A stretch of DNA of 64,000 bases from Sequoia sempervirens (Eukaryota > Streptophyta > Pinopsida > Cupressales > Cupressaceae), in the NCBI GenBank assembly GCA_007258455.2, contig VDFB02373365.1, positions 218,297,765 to 218,361,764 on the forward strand, read 5' to 3'. Shown here piece by piece: positions 10,810 through 21,104 of the stretch (position 1 is the first letter of the stretch; each line of letters begins with the position of its first letter). Both the position numbers and the translations under genes were made by a program. The notes under the pieces are model-generated. The model saw nothing but the letters and a program-made list of their open reading frames with translations, was not told where the DNA came from and made no database searches.

Positions 10810-12728
10810 TGTTGGAATATTGTTGTCATTTATGTCAAAAGGGGATTAGGTTTGAGATGGAACTAATTCTACATGAAGGGGAGCTAGCATTGATGTCAAA
10901 ATGTCATTGATATCTGAGGAAGATAGTGTATTGTGAACCTGGAAGATGGAGTGAAGGTTGCAAATGTTGCTAAATTCCCTCAACACTTTAAAACAAAATT
11001 TTATCTTAGATTTGACATGGTTTTTCTAAGAGTAGCTTAGAGATTTTTTTTGCATAGCTAGAGGTTGAGGGATATGCTTAGAAAAGGATTACTTGTTCTC
11101 TTAGCCAAAATTAGGATTTGATGGTTAAACCCTAGGTATATATTGTCATGGCATCATAACAACATTTGTAAGTTGATGGTGACTTGTGTTTGACGATCGC
11201 ATGTAGCTTAAGTGATAACTTAAGCCTATTACATCATGTGGGGAACTGACCCCTTCACTTAGAAATTACTAACAACCGAGCGGATATTTGCGGCATTTAA
11301 ATTTTCCTAAGTCTCATGCAAATATTTCCTTTTGATGGGATCAACGATGTTGGTTGAGACTACAAGATCTAACGGTCTCCCCACCATCTCGTTTTGTCAG
11401 TTGTGTGTCCCAAATAAATCTTGTGAGGAAGTGGGGATTGGTGGTAAGTAATCCATAGTGGATGAAGTACAATCGATGATGAGGATAGTGGGACCTATGA
11501 CAAGAGGAGACAAAATTGATAGGATATGTTGTCATCATGAATAGGTGGTAGAATGAGGTTGATCGACAACAGTTATCAAGCCAAAGTGGATGATCCAATG
11601 GAACCTGCTAGGCCATGACACATGTGGTGGAACCCATTCATATCTTCTGAGGAAATGCGCAATAGTGTAGATCAAACGAAGTAGATCAAATGATGCACGT
11701 TGATGATAGATAGAACCTTGGTGGGACCTACAACATGTGGCATCATCGCTTCACATCGATGTTGTAAAGTGAAGCAGTTGGGCTATAAGCGATTGAGACA
11801 GATGGAACATGCCTGCTATCCCGTGAAGATATTGTGGGCCTGTTGTTAGTACCTATGGGATAACGAAGGATGACACAGATTAATCGGTAGCTAATCCAAT
11901 GGTGATTGCTACATTGAGGAAATGTATGCAAATGTTTATAAAGGAATGATCAACCGAGGAGATTTAAATGACCACCTATGGATGCTCATGATTTAAAGTT
12001 GTGACGATGAATGAAAAACACAAGATCGTGGTGTGAAGGTCGGAGATCAATGGCCTAGATTTGAACACGGTGATCACGAATGGATAACTGCGTGTAAACA
12101 GGGTTTTTCCTACAAATTGACCTGGAAATGAAAATTAATTGGGCTATCTACTTTAATTATAGGTTTGATATGATTTGATGCACATAAAAGTGATATAGAT
12201 GGCCATAGAGATAGAAATCAAGATCATATTATAGGATCAAAAGAGAACATTAACTGCATATCCGATCTTAGGGTTTGGTATGATGGAAAGGAAGGAAAAT
12301 TCTTTGCACCAAGAATTAATGTTGTGCAGCTGGAGTACAGTGAAGAGGATATTCACCCTAACAAAAGATCTGATCATAGTAGAAGATCTTGAGGAAAATA
12401 TGATTGTTGTGCACTACACAAAATAGATGTGAAGTGTGTCTATGTAGAGAGAAGAGAGAGTAGAGGAGCAATTTTTAGCTTCTAAATCAATATACACAAA
12501 AATAGAAAAGGAGAGTTGCAAAAGAGTATACCAGTGCATTGAGGTAGATAGAGAATACACTAAAGAAGAAGGAGAAGAACATAGCTAAAGCAGTGGGGTG
12601 CAGAGAAATAGACAAATTTTTTAACAACAACAGATAGTTAAGCAGTTACAGAGTATGTTGTAACATTGATTAAAGTTCCTTAGGAACAAATTGTAATCAT
12701 ATTATATGTTGTAAATCTAATTGGTTAG
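10810..12728 (+). repeat. Copia 3' LTR, left part
   Basis: It begins TGTTGGAA and follows the 5' LTR, including the shared block TGGAACTAATTCTACATGAA. From about 12250 to 12625 it holds sequence missing from the 5' LTR. It breaks at GTTAG (12724-12728), the left target duplication of the chromovirus, and continues at 18996. Confidence 0.87.
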
Positions 12729-13509
12729 TGGTGTAGCCATGGAAGGAAGGTCCTCAAAGAGAACAATCCAGACTATTTAGTAAGATTCACACAATGAAAG
12801 CAACATATAAATTGGAGGAAAATGTAAATTCAAACATTCTTATTATCATAAATATCAGTTACAATGGGAGCACAACATCCAGGTTTATAGATTGGGCTCA
12901 TAGGCCTAATACAACATGCTCAAAATACAATATTCATATATTCTCCTTAATGCAAGAAAAAATATTACACATCCAATCTACCTTAATCTCCCTAATCAAC
13001 TTCTCTTATCCTAATGATCTATTACAAGCTTTATATCATATCCACAGATATAAAATCTTCTGCATCAGCCAAATATCATCACAATCTCCAATGAAAGAAA
13101 ATGTAACATGTGCATGAAATAGGCTAGCCTGGAATTTAAATTTCTCAACATGTACAATAATGAAGTGTGGACCTATAATTAGGGCCAGAGACACTCCATG
13201 AAACAATTCAAATCACACCGTCAAGATCCACAAGTGATCAAACTAGTCGTTAGGCTTGAAAATTATTCTAGTGTCAATTCAAGAAATTGCCACTAAATGT
13301 GGAAGTGATACCTTGCCGGAAAAAGATCCAATCATGCTCAAATCATGGAATAAGGAAAATGAACATGTCCACAATGTAAACATAGATCCGCAAGGTCTAG
13401 TGAGAAAATATGATGAACCCACTTACTTAAACTGAACAAGAAAAAAAATTAAAAGAAAATATTTTTGGTTGATGCAGGATTGCCAAGAACCAAGGATGCT
13501 CCTGCATCA
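12729..13509 (-). repeat. Chromovirus 3' LTR
   Basis: This 781-bp LTR is the left copy on the plus strand and the 3' LTR on the coding strand. It starts TGGTGTAGCCATGG and ends CTGCATCA, and matches 18179-18995 (817 bp) with many substitutions and small indels. On the coding strand a purine-rich stretch (AAAAAAGTGAGGGAC, near 13535-13550) precedes it but is not adjacent, so the polypurine tract is uncertain. Confidence 0.88.
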
Positions 13510-13539
13510 GACATCTGAGGTTATTGAAAATTGAGTCCC

Positions 13540-13734
13540 TCACTTTTTTGGGGCTAAAGGAAAACCAAAATGGTCTACCTTAGCATGAGAAATCCAAGAA
13601 GAATCCTCCACTGGTCTGCCTTTCCATTTCACAAGATATTCTTTGTACTTCCTTCCACATGGTTTCCTCCCATCTCTAATATCCAGAATCTCTTCAATCT
13701 CATATGATTGGTGTTTAGGAAACCGATTCTCCAA
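13540..13734 (-). pseudogene. Chromodomain at C-terminus of chromovirus pol
   Basis: The 64-residue open segment contains EIEEILDIRDGRK, then KEYLVKWKGRPVEDSSW, the classic chromodomain core with aromatic residues in YLVKWKG and SSW. In chromoviruses this domain follows integrase and is thought to steer integration towards marked chromatin. It is open to its stop at 13540 but separated from integrase by frameshifts, so it is not part of an intact protein. The ATG used here is internal to the original pol. Confidence 0.88.
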
Positions 13735-13989
13735 TTTTTCTTTATTGTCTTCACCAAATTTTTCTTCATGGTACTAATGTAGATCTATAATGTTGAATAT
13801 AAGTGATATACCCATGTCATCTGGTAACTTCACTTCATATGCATTTCCTAAATCAAATTTTCTCAAAATATTAAAGGGTCTAAACTTCCTCATCTTGAGC
13901 TTATTGTATGTGAAAATTGGAAATATTTCCTTCCTCAAATATACCATCACTTCATCTCCAAATTTGAACTCCTTATGTCTCCTCTTTTC

Positions 13990-14830
13990 ATCTGCTTTCT
14001 CCTTATACTTCTAGTTCATATCTTCCAATTGCTTCTTCACTTGAGTATGCACTTTCTTCATATGTTCTACAAATTCCTCTGCTTTTACACTCCTTTTATC
14101 TTCCATACTGATGTCTCTCAACTCTGATATACCTCTAGGATGAACTCCATTAACAATCTCAAAAGGTGTCTTTCTGGTACTCCTGTTCACTAAATTATTG
14201 TAAGCAAACTCTACTTGTGCAAGGACTAAATCCCAACTTTCAGTTTTCTCTCCAACCAAACATCTTAGCAAATTCCCCAAACTCCTATTTACTACCTATG
14301 TCTATCCATCAGTCTGTGGGTGAAAAGTAGAAGTAAACTTCAAATATTTCTTTAACTTCTTCCAAAGTGTCCTCCAAAAGTAACCAACAAACTTTGTATC
14401 TCTGTCTGAAACAATACTCCTAGGTAATCCATGCAATCTAACCAATTCCTTGAAAAACAAGTCTGCTACATGTACTACATCTATTGTCTTCTTACAAGGT
14501 ATGAAATGTGCCATTTTAGAAAATATATCCACCACCACAAATATAGAATCATTACCTCTTTGTGTCTTTGGAAACCAAGTATGAAATCCATGTTGATATC
14601 CTCCCAAGGTCTCTCTAGAATCAAAGGCTTATACAATCCAACATTCTGACTACTCCCTTTTGCAACTTGAAAAAATCTACAACTTTTCACAAATTTCCTA
14701 ACATCCTTATGAATCTGTGGCCAAAAGTAATTCTCACTTACCAATGCTACTGTCTTATCAACTCCAAAGTGTCCTACCAATCCTCCACTATGCTTTTCTT
14801 TCACCAAGTTATCCCTCATTGAACTCCAAG
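13990..14830 (-). pseudogene. Chromovirus integrase, degenerate
   Basis: The zinc-binding region reads EKHSGGLVGHFGVDKT with two His (about 14760-14800); the paired CxxC is damaged (SCRFFQVAKG, second Cys now Phe). The core shows the Asp in [13 protein letters not shown] and in [14 protein letters not shown], and STFHPQTDG. The Glu position next to VVNRSLGNLL is a stop, so the DDE triad is incomplete. LAQVEFAYNN and STRKTPFEIVNG near 14150-14215 are conserved integrase C-terminal blocks. Confidence 0.87.
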
Positions 14831-14989
14831 GTATACAAAACTAATTTCCTCTTAACAACATATCCTCCTGAATGAAGTAATCCAACCACTGACTCCTATA
14901 CTCCAAGACTGGTTCTTTACAAGCTCTCCAAGGTTCTACAAAATCTAGGTCTTCCTCATACAAGTTCTTCAATTCATCAATGCCTAGTA

Positions 14990-16240
14990 CCTCCACTCTC
15001 ATCTCTGCCAGTAAATTCCTTCTCCTACTGAAGGCATCAACAACTCTATTTGACTTTCCACTCTTATGCTTTAAAATAAAAGTATAACTTTGCAAGTATT
15101 CCACCCATCTCATGTGTCTTTGATTCAACTTACCTTGACTATTCAAATATTGCAATGCTTGATGATCTGTATACAACACAAACTCCTTAGGTAACAAGTA
15201 ATGTCTCCACTTCTTCAAGGCTTCAACTATGACATAAAATTCTTGATCATACACTGAATATCTTCTCGCATCATTCAATTTCTCATTGAAATAAGCTATT
15301 GGTCTTCCTTCTTAACTCAATATTGTTCCAATTGCATTTCCACTTACATCACAGTCTACTTGAAATACCTTGTTAAAGTCTTGTAAAGACAACATAGGTT
15401 GCTCAATCACCTTCTATTTCAACAAATCAAAACTTCGATTTTCTCTAGATGTCCATCTAAAATCCTTCTTATCTCCTCTCATTGTTTTTGTCATAGGACT
15501 GCAAATTGAACTAAAGTTCCTAATGAACTTTTAGTAGAAACTAGCCAATCCATGGAATTATCTTATCTCTCCAATGCTATCTGGTGCAGGCCATTCAACA
15601 ATTTCTCTTACCTTCTCAGGATCCATCTTCAATCCATCCACAAAATATCACAAATCCCAGATATACCAATTCTTCCTTCATGAAACTACACTTCTTAATG
15701 TTTATTAGTGACTGCTCTTCTCTCAACCTATGCAAAAATTTTCTTATATGCAACAAATGTTCTTCTCTATTCCTACTAAAATAAAGATGTCATCCAAGTA
15801 AACTATTTCAAACTTACCCAATAATTTCTTCAATACCTCATTCATTAGTCTCATGAAAGTACTCAATACATTTGTTAGTCCAAAAGCCATCACCAACCAC
15901 TCATACAATCCTTCATTTGTCTTGAATGTTGTCTTCCACTCATCCCCTTCTCTGATTCTAATCTGATGATATCCACTCTTCAAATCTATCTTTGTAAATT
16001 ATTTAGCTCCACTCAAAAAATCCATGATGTCATCCATCCTAGGAAAAGGAAATCTATAGTTTCACCATGATCTTGTTTATGGCTTTAGAGTCTGCACACA
16101 TTCTCCATTCTCCATCCTTCTTAGGTGGTAACACAATAGGTATTGCAAGATGACTTAAGCTTTCTCTTATCAAACCCTTTCTCAACAACTCTTGCACTTT
16201 TCTATTCAATTTTTCATTCTCTACAGGTGTCATCTAGTGT
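14990..16240 (-). pseudogene. Chromovirus RT and RNase H, degenerate
   Basis: RT: KKDGEWRMCADSKAINK near 16090-16135, [14 protein letters not shown] sequence (here [20 protein letters not shown], 15930-15983), [19 protein letters not shown], and the active-site box VYLDDIFIL at about 15775-15800. RNase H: the first Asp in VDCDVSGNAIG (about 15350), Glu in DQEFYVIVEAL, Asp in LYTDHQALQYLNSQG (about 15165) and the last Asp in VVDAFSRR (about 15030), so the catalytic set is present. Stops at several places and a frameshift in RT break it. It would copy element RNA and remove the template strand. Confidence 0.88.
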
Positions 16241-16377
16241 GTTTCTTTATTAGAAAAACTAGCTCCAGGAATTAGATCCATGCAATGACTAATACTCCTC
16301 ACAGGTAGCAATCCATTAGGTACAATATCTAAACTGATTTCCTCATACTCTGTCAGCAACTCCTTTATCTCCTTTGG

Positions 16378-16845
16378 TCATTCTTCTACATGCTTCAAGT
16401 CTTTATCCTTCTTAGGAACCAAGGAATAACACATGTTATCATGTATTAGTCCATCTAGAAATCTCCTCCCATCAACCAAACAAATTATAGCACTCATTAA
16501 AACCTCAACTTTAGGAACATCCTCCAATGGCAACAAGGTATACTTCATTCCATTAGCAACAATGGTATATGTATTCTTCTTTCTATCATGAATAGCTTGT
16601 CTATCATACTGCCAAGACCTTCCCAAAAAAACATGGCATACATCCATAGGCATGATATCGCACAAAAATTCATCATGATAATTTCCTATCTTCAATTTCA
16701 CAAAATATTGTTCACTTACTAGTATCTTATGCTCATCCTGAATCCATGCTATCTGATAGGGCTTCAGGTGTTTCAATTTTTCCAACATCAATTTGGTCAC
16801 CATTTATTTAGAAACTAGGTTCTCGGAGCTTCCACTATCAACAAT
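16378..16845 (-). pseudogene. Chromovirus aspartic protease
   Basis: VIVDSGSSENLVSK at about 16805-16845 carries the active-site D-S-G with Asp intact, followed by a stop and then an open stretch of 141 codons (16378-16803). VCHVFLGRSWQYDRQA near 16610-16650 is the conserved second block of Gypsy proteases. The frame is broken only by the one stop just after the active site. The role is maturation of the gag-pol polyprotein. Confidence 0.82.
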
Positions 16846-17029
16846 CACTTTGCAACATTTACTAGCTACCTTGCATCTAGTCTGAAACAAATTCTTTCTC
16901 TACAATAGTTCCTGTTCCATCTCACTTTGACACAATACTCTTTTGTTCACCAACACTTCTCCCTCTTCTAACTTATTAGATGATCCAACATGATCTTCCT
17001 CAACAGTGGTTGTTCTTTTATTGTTTTAT

Positions 17030-18060
17030 GTCTTTCTTCTTGTCTCTCCTTGATTACATTCAAATGCTCTATGTCCTTCCCCACCACACTTAAAAAAAGT
17101 TCCCTTGAATACTCTTCTCTCCTATCCTCTATCCTCTTTTCTATAACCCTCATTCCGGTAACCACCATATCCTCCTCTCCAATAAGAGTTTCCATCATCT
17201 CTACGATACAAATTATCATTCTTACTAATTTCCTTATCTTTATTCTGATCTGCAAAAGATCCTCTTCCTCTAGTAAAATTTCTTCCTTTCAAAAATCTTT
17301 CACCTCTTCCTCTCTGTCTCTACTCATGTCTTTTAGTCAATTTATCTTCTGCTTTTAGGGCACATTGATATGCCTCTTCCACACTCTATAACTTGGTCAA
17401 ACTAATCTCATCCTATATAGACAACCTCAAGCCATTCACATATTTGGCTACTTGCTCAATCTCATCCTCCAAATGTACAGATCTAATATTCAATTTGTAG
17501 AACTCCTTAGTATACTTTGTCACACTTGACTCCTTCTGCTTCAAATTTTACAACTTTTGGAACAAATTGATCTAATAATCTATAAGCATAAACTTTTTTT
17601 TAACTTATTCACCATTTGATCCCATGATTTTATGTTCTCCTTTCCTCTTATTTTCCTATCTATCTACAAATGTTCCCACCCAAGGGATGCATGTCCTTTC
17701 AACTTTGTACAAGAAAATTTCACCTTCTTATCTTCAGTGGTACCTTCAAAATCAAAGTACTTCTCCATCTTTGTTATCCAATCAAGCAATTCATTTGAAT
17801 CCAACTTACCTCTATAATCTAGTGGATTGAAGTGTGGTTTGCTATTTTCTCTAGTTAGGGATCTTATGAACCTCTCTTCTCCCTAATCTAGGTGAGGTTG
17901 ATATTCTCTTTCTCTTTCTTCCTATACTTCCACCTCTTCATCACTCGCATCATCAATTGGTCGACCTCTCCTCTGGGCCATTTTGACTGCATCTAATTGA
18001 GCAACAATTCCTATCAACATCTCCATTTCCTCTAACATTTCTTCTTCCTACCATCTTTAC
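17030..18060 (-). pseudogene. Chromovirus gag, degenerate
   Basis: The N-terminal part reads EEMEMLIGIVAQLDAVK then MAQRRGRPIDDASDEEVEV (near 17920-18050). The capsid part near 17640-17840 has FNPLDYRGKLDSNELLDW and KVKFSCTKLKGHASLGWEHL, typical of the retrotransposon gag family. A single zinc knuckle near 17060-17100 reads FFKCGGEGHRAFEC: the last Cys, the His and one Cys are in place, but the first Cys is Phe. Several stops lie between these blocks. An arginine/glycine-rich linker separates capsid and knuckle. Confidence 0.82.
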
Positions 18061-18163
18061 ACAATTCCTTTGTAGCTACAGATCGGATCCTTAGTCTGCC
18101 ACCCTACAAAAAATCTCCAACAGGACTCCACCAACTGTGACAATCTCTAACGGAATGAATCTT

Positions 18164-18175
18164 GCTTTGATACCA
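18164..18175 (-). other. Chromovirus primer-binding site
   Basis: On the minus strand TGGTATCAAAGC begins 3 bases inside the 5' LTR edge (18179). It is one base different from the initiator-Met tRNA complement TGGTATCAGAGC. Confidence 0.82.
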
Positions 18176-18178
18176 ATC

Positions 18179-18995
18179 TGGTGTAGCCATGAAAGGAGGG
18201 TCCTCAAAGAGAACAATCAAGACCATGCAGCAAGAGTCACACAATGGAAGCAACACATAAATTGGAGGAAAATGAAAATTCAAACATTCTTATTATCAGA
18301 AATCTTAGTTACAATCGACTGACAACATATGGGTTTACAGATTGGCCTCACATGCCTGATACAACATGCTCAAAATACAATATTCATATATGCTCCTTAA
18401 TGCGAGAAAAAATATTACACATCCAATACACCTTAATCTACCTAATCAAATTATTTTATCCTGATTATCTATTAAAATCTTTATATCATATCTATAGATC
18501 TAGAATCTTCTGTGTTAGCCAAAGATCATCACATTCTCCAATGAAAGAAAATGTAATGTGGGCATGAAATAGGTCAGCCTCAAATTTGAATTTCTCCTCA
18601 ACAAGTGCATAGGATGAAGTGTGGACCTATAATTAGGGTTGGGTACACTCCATAGAGCAATTTGAATCACACTGTCAAGATTCACAAGTTATGGGAAAGA
18701 TCCACAAGCAATCAAACTAGCCATTAGGCTTGAAAATTATTATGGTGTCGGTACAAGAAACTGCCACTAAATCTAGAAGCGATAATTTTCTCGAAAAAGA
18801 TTCAATTGTGCTCAAATCTTGGAATAAGGAAAATGATCATGTACATGATGTAAAAATAGATCTGCAAGGTCTAGTGAGCAAATATGATGAATCCACCAAC
18901 TTGAATTGAACAAGAACTAAACAAGAACAAAAACTGAAAGATTTTTTTTTTTGGTTGATGCAGGATTGCTAAGAACCAAGGATGCTCTTGCATCA
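18179..18995 (-). repeat. Chromovirus 5' LTR
   Basis: This 817-bp LTR is the right copy on the plus strand and matches 12729-13509. Shared blocks include AACATGCTCAAAATACAATA and a start of TGGTGTAGCCATG. A primer-binding site lies directly inside it, which fixes the coding strand as minus. Confidence 0.9.
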
Positions 18996-19333
18996 GTTGG
19001 TGCCATTAGATAACTGAGCTAGTGCTCATTTCAGGGGATAGGTGTCTCCTTAGGGTTGGTTCTCTTAAAAATTTTAACAAAGGATTTTATTGTGAGGCTA
19101 GAATAGGACAGTAGCTCCTAGCAACATTTTCTCACTGTGGTTTTTCCCATCTTAGGTTTTCCACGTATATCTATTGTTATGTGTTGATATTTTATGTGCA
19201 TGAGGTTGTCATATCTTTAAGTTTTAATTTGCACATCTAGTTTTTAAGTGTTGTAGTTTCTCTTTAGAAAAGAAGACTAAAATTTTAGAATCTACTGATT
19301 CAACCCACTCTTAGTAGATTATTATGTCCAACA
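18996..19333 (+). repeat. Copia 3' LTR, right part
   Basis: It continues the 5' LTR from GTTGGTGTCATTAG (1681) as GTTGGTGCCATTAGATAACT, and ends TCCAACA at 19333. Together with 10810-12728 it forms the complete 3' LTR. The 185 bases after it (19334-19518) show nothing recognisable. Confidence 0.87.
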
Positions 19334-19518
19334 CAATAGTGGAGGATTTGTATTGAATCGAGTAATCCAACATCCAAATTTTAATACAAAAATAACTCTT
19401 ACATGGGATGGTATATTTGTGTTTATGCTAGTCTATTTGATTGAATTCATTACTTTATAGTTCATTTCATGAGTATGGGTTTGGAATTTAATCTTCTTTT
19501 GAATTGATTTAGTTTAAT

Positions 19519-20330
19519 TCATTTTCTTGTTTTCCTTATGCTATTTCCCCCCTTCACGGTACTCTCAACAACCTTTCTCAATATTTTATTGTAGCATCGA
19601 TAGGCTTTGCTTTCATTAGAATACCCAAGGAAGATTCCTTCACCAAACCTTGCATCAAAATTTCCCAAGTTTTCTTCATCTCTTCTTATATAACACTTGC
19701 TTCCAAACACTCTAAAGTATTTAACAATAGGTATCCTTCCATACCATAACTCATAGGGAGTCTTTGTGTCATTTTCCTTTGCTTGAAATTTTTAAGTATG
19801 TAAACAATAGTATGAATTGCTTCTCTCTAGTAGACTTCTAGTAGATTAGCTTCTTTCATCATAGTCCTTGCAGCTTCTTGAATAGTTCTATTTTTCCTTC
19901 CAACCAATCCATTTTGTTGAGGACTCCTAGGGGTAGACAAGTGCCTCTTTATGCCATGATTCTCATAAAACATGTTAAATTCATTGGTTAACTCTCCACC
20001 TCTGTTAGACCTTAAACAATTGATCTTCAAATCAATTTCATTCTCAACTATAAATTTAAATGCTTTGAATCTATCTAGAGCTTCATGTCTTTCTCTAAGA
20101 AAATTAACCAATGTCATCCTTGAATAATCATTAATAAAAATAATGAGATACCATTCACCTTGAAGACTTCTTGTTCTTGTAGAACCACAAAGGTTTGTAT
20201 GCACCAATTCTAGTAACCTGGTAGAAGATTGTTCTTTTCCTTTGAAACTTCTTCCTATTTGCTTTCAAATATGACACTCCTTGCAGACAGCATTGATAGG
20301 ATTTGTAACATTTGGTAGATCTCTCACTAC
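19519..20330 (-). pseudogene. Copia integrase fragment
   Basis: HHCC region: WLWNRRICHINFHN (first His now Asn) near 20365-20405, and CKEC near 20275-20290. The core 19827-20207 is open for 126 codons with LRSNRGGELTNEF (second Asp now Asn) and PQQNGLVGRKNRTIQE, where the catalytic Glu after LV is Gly. The first Asp position is Asn (VHTNLCG). The segment MFGSKCYIRRDEENLGNF to FLGYSNESKAYRCYNK (19519-19710) is the usual integrase C-terminal part. All three catalytic positions are changed, so it is inactive. The HHCC part extends slightly right of the given end. Confidence 0.83.
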
Positions 20331-20639
20331 TTGAATATAATTGATTCTTACTAAGTTATGAAAATTAATGTGACAAATCCTCCTGTTCCATAACCAACTT
20401 TCAATATTAATCTGATTCATAAAACAATGACCATCAACACCCTTAAGCTAATAAACATTTCCATCTACCCTTATTCCAATAAAAATCATTGTTCCAAACC
20501 ATTTTCTGATCTCACACCCATCATCCTAAAACATAAGATTGTATCCTTTGCTACACATTTTTCCAACACTCAAGAGGTTATACCTTAAACCTTTAACATA
20601 GTAAACATCTTCAGTATTATTCTTTGCATCAAAACCAAT

Positions 20640-21090
20640 TGAACTTATTCCACATATCTTAGCATCTCAATCATCTCCAAATATAACAAGTCCTCCATCA
20701 TATTTTTCAAGTTTAGCAAAATTACTCTTATCTCTAGTCATATGATTAGAGTAACCACTATAAATGACCCAATAGTTCTTATTATGTCTAGTATGAAAAA
20801 CAGATACCAAAGTACCTTCATTGTTATCCTTTCTCTCTGGAGGGAATTCATTCACACATCTTTCAGAGTTAGAAAAAATAGATTCATTTTTTAGAGCCAT
20901 GAACAAGCATTCATCATCATCTCCATAATTAGATTCATCATCATAAATACTTGCATATTCTCTAACAAAGTAGCATTTCTTAATCATATTACCTTTGTTC
21001 TCCTTGTTTTTTGTCATTCAAAACTTTGTTTGGACATCTTGAACCATAGTGACCTATCTTTCCACAACTAAAATATTTGAAAGGTAATTT
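20640..21090 (-). pseudogene. Copia gag end and protease fragment
   Basis: The segment 20667-21017 is open for 116 codons. It ends in YWVIYSGYSNHMTRDKSNF, which aligns with the Copia protease site D-S-G-C-S-x-H-M-T but has Tyr in place of the catalytic Asp. Upstream on the coding strand, FKYFSCGKIGHYGSRCP (about 21030-21085) is a zinc knuckle whose first Cys is Tyr. An acidic region (YDDESNYGDDDE) lies between, as in the first Copia element (QEDSDASYYNSSDDE). Confidence 0.82.
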
Positions 21091-21104
21091 ACCTTTGTAC
21101 TTAC

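Larger units (their letters stand above)
12729..18995 (-). mobile_element. Ty3/Gypsy chromovirus nested in Copia LTR
   Basis: A 6267-bp minus-strand element inserted in the Copia 3' LTR. On its coding strand the order is 5' LTR (18179-18995), primer-binding site, gag, protease, RT, RNase H, integrase, chromodomain, 3' LTR (12729-13509). RT before integrase plus a C-terminal chromodomain identifies a chromovirus; I did not resolve Reina, Tekay, CRM or Galadriel. The plus-strand ends are TGGTGTAGCC and TTGCATCA (CTGCATCA in the left LTR), flanked by GTTAG (12724-12728) and GTTGG (18996-19000), a 5-bp duplication with one later mutation. The uninterrupted site in the 5' LTR reads GTTGG (1681-1685). 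Confidence 0.92.
83..19333 (+). mobile_element. Ty1/Copia retrotransposon with two nested insertions
   Basis: The order is LTR, initiator-Met primer-binding site, gag, protease, integrase, RT, RNase H, LTR. Integrase before RT is the hallmark of Ty1/Copia. The LTRs start TGTTGGAA; the 5' copy ends TTCCAACA and the 3' copy TCCAACA. The coiled-coil in gag recalls long-gag Copia lineages such as SIRE, but the lineage was not tested. The element is interrupted by a 3087-bp insertion (4444-7530) in pol and by a 6267-bp chromovirus (12729-18995) in the 3' LTR. Many in-frame stops make it non-autonomous. The two LTRs differ at roughly one base in ten over the first 200 bases by eye, so the insertion looks old. 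Confidence 0.9.
19519..21104 (-). mobile_element. Copia fragment, related to the first family
   Basis: Minus-strand Copia sequence containing the end of gag, protease and integrase, but no RT, RNase H or LTR. KYKGKLPFKYFSCGKIGH here parallels KYKVKIPFKFFECGKVGH in the first element, and VHTNLCGSTRTRS parallels VHTNL-GPTRTRG, so they are the same or sister families. Its gag side is cut at 21105, where an LTR-like sequence begins, and its pol side ends after the integrase C-terminal block. I did not find the missing gag part further along. Confidence 0.82.
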
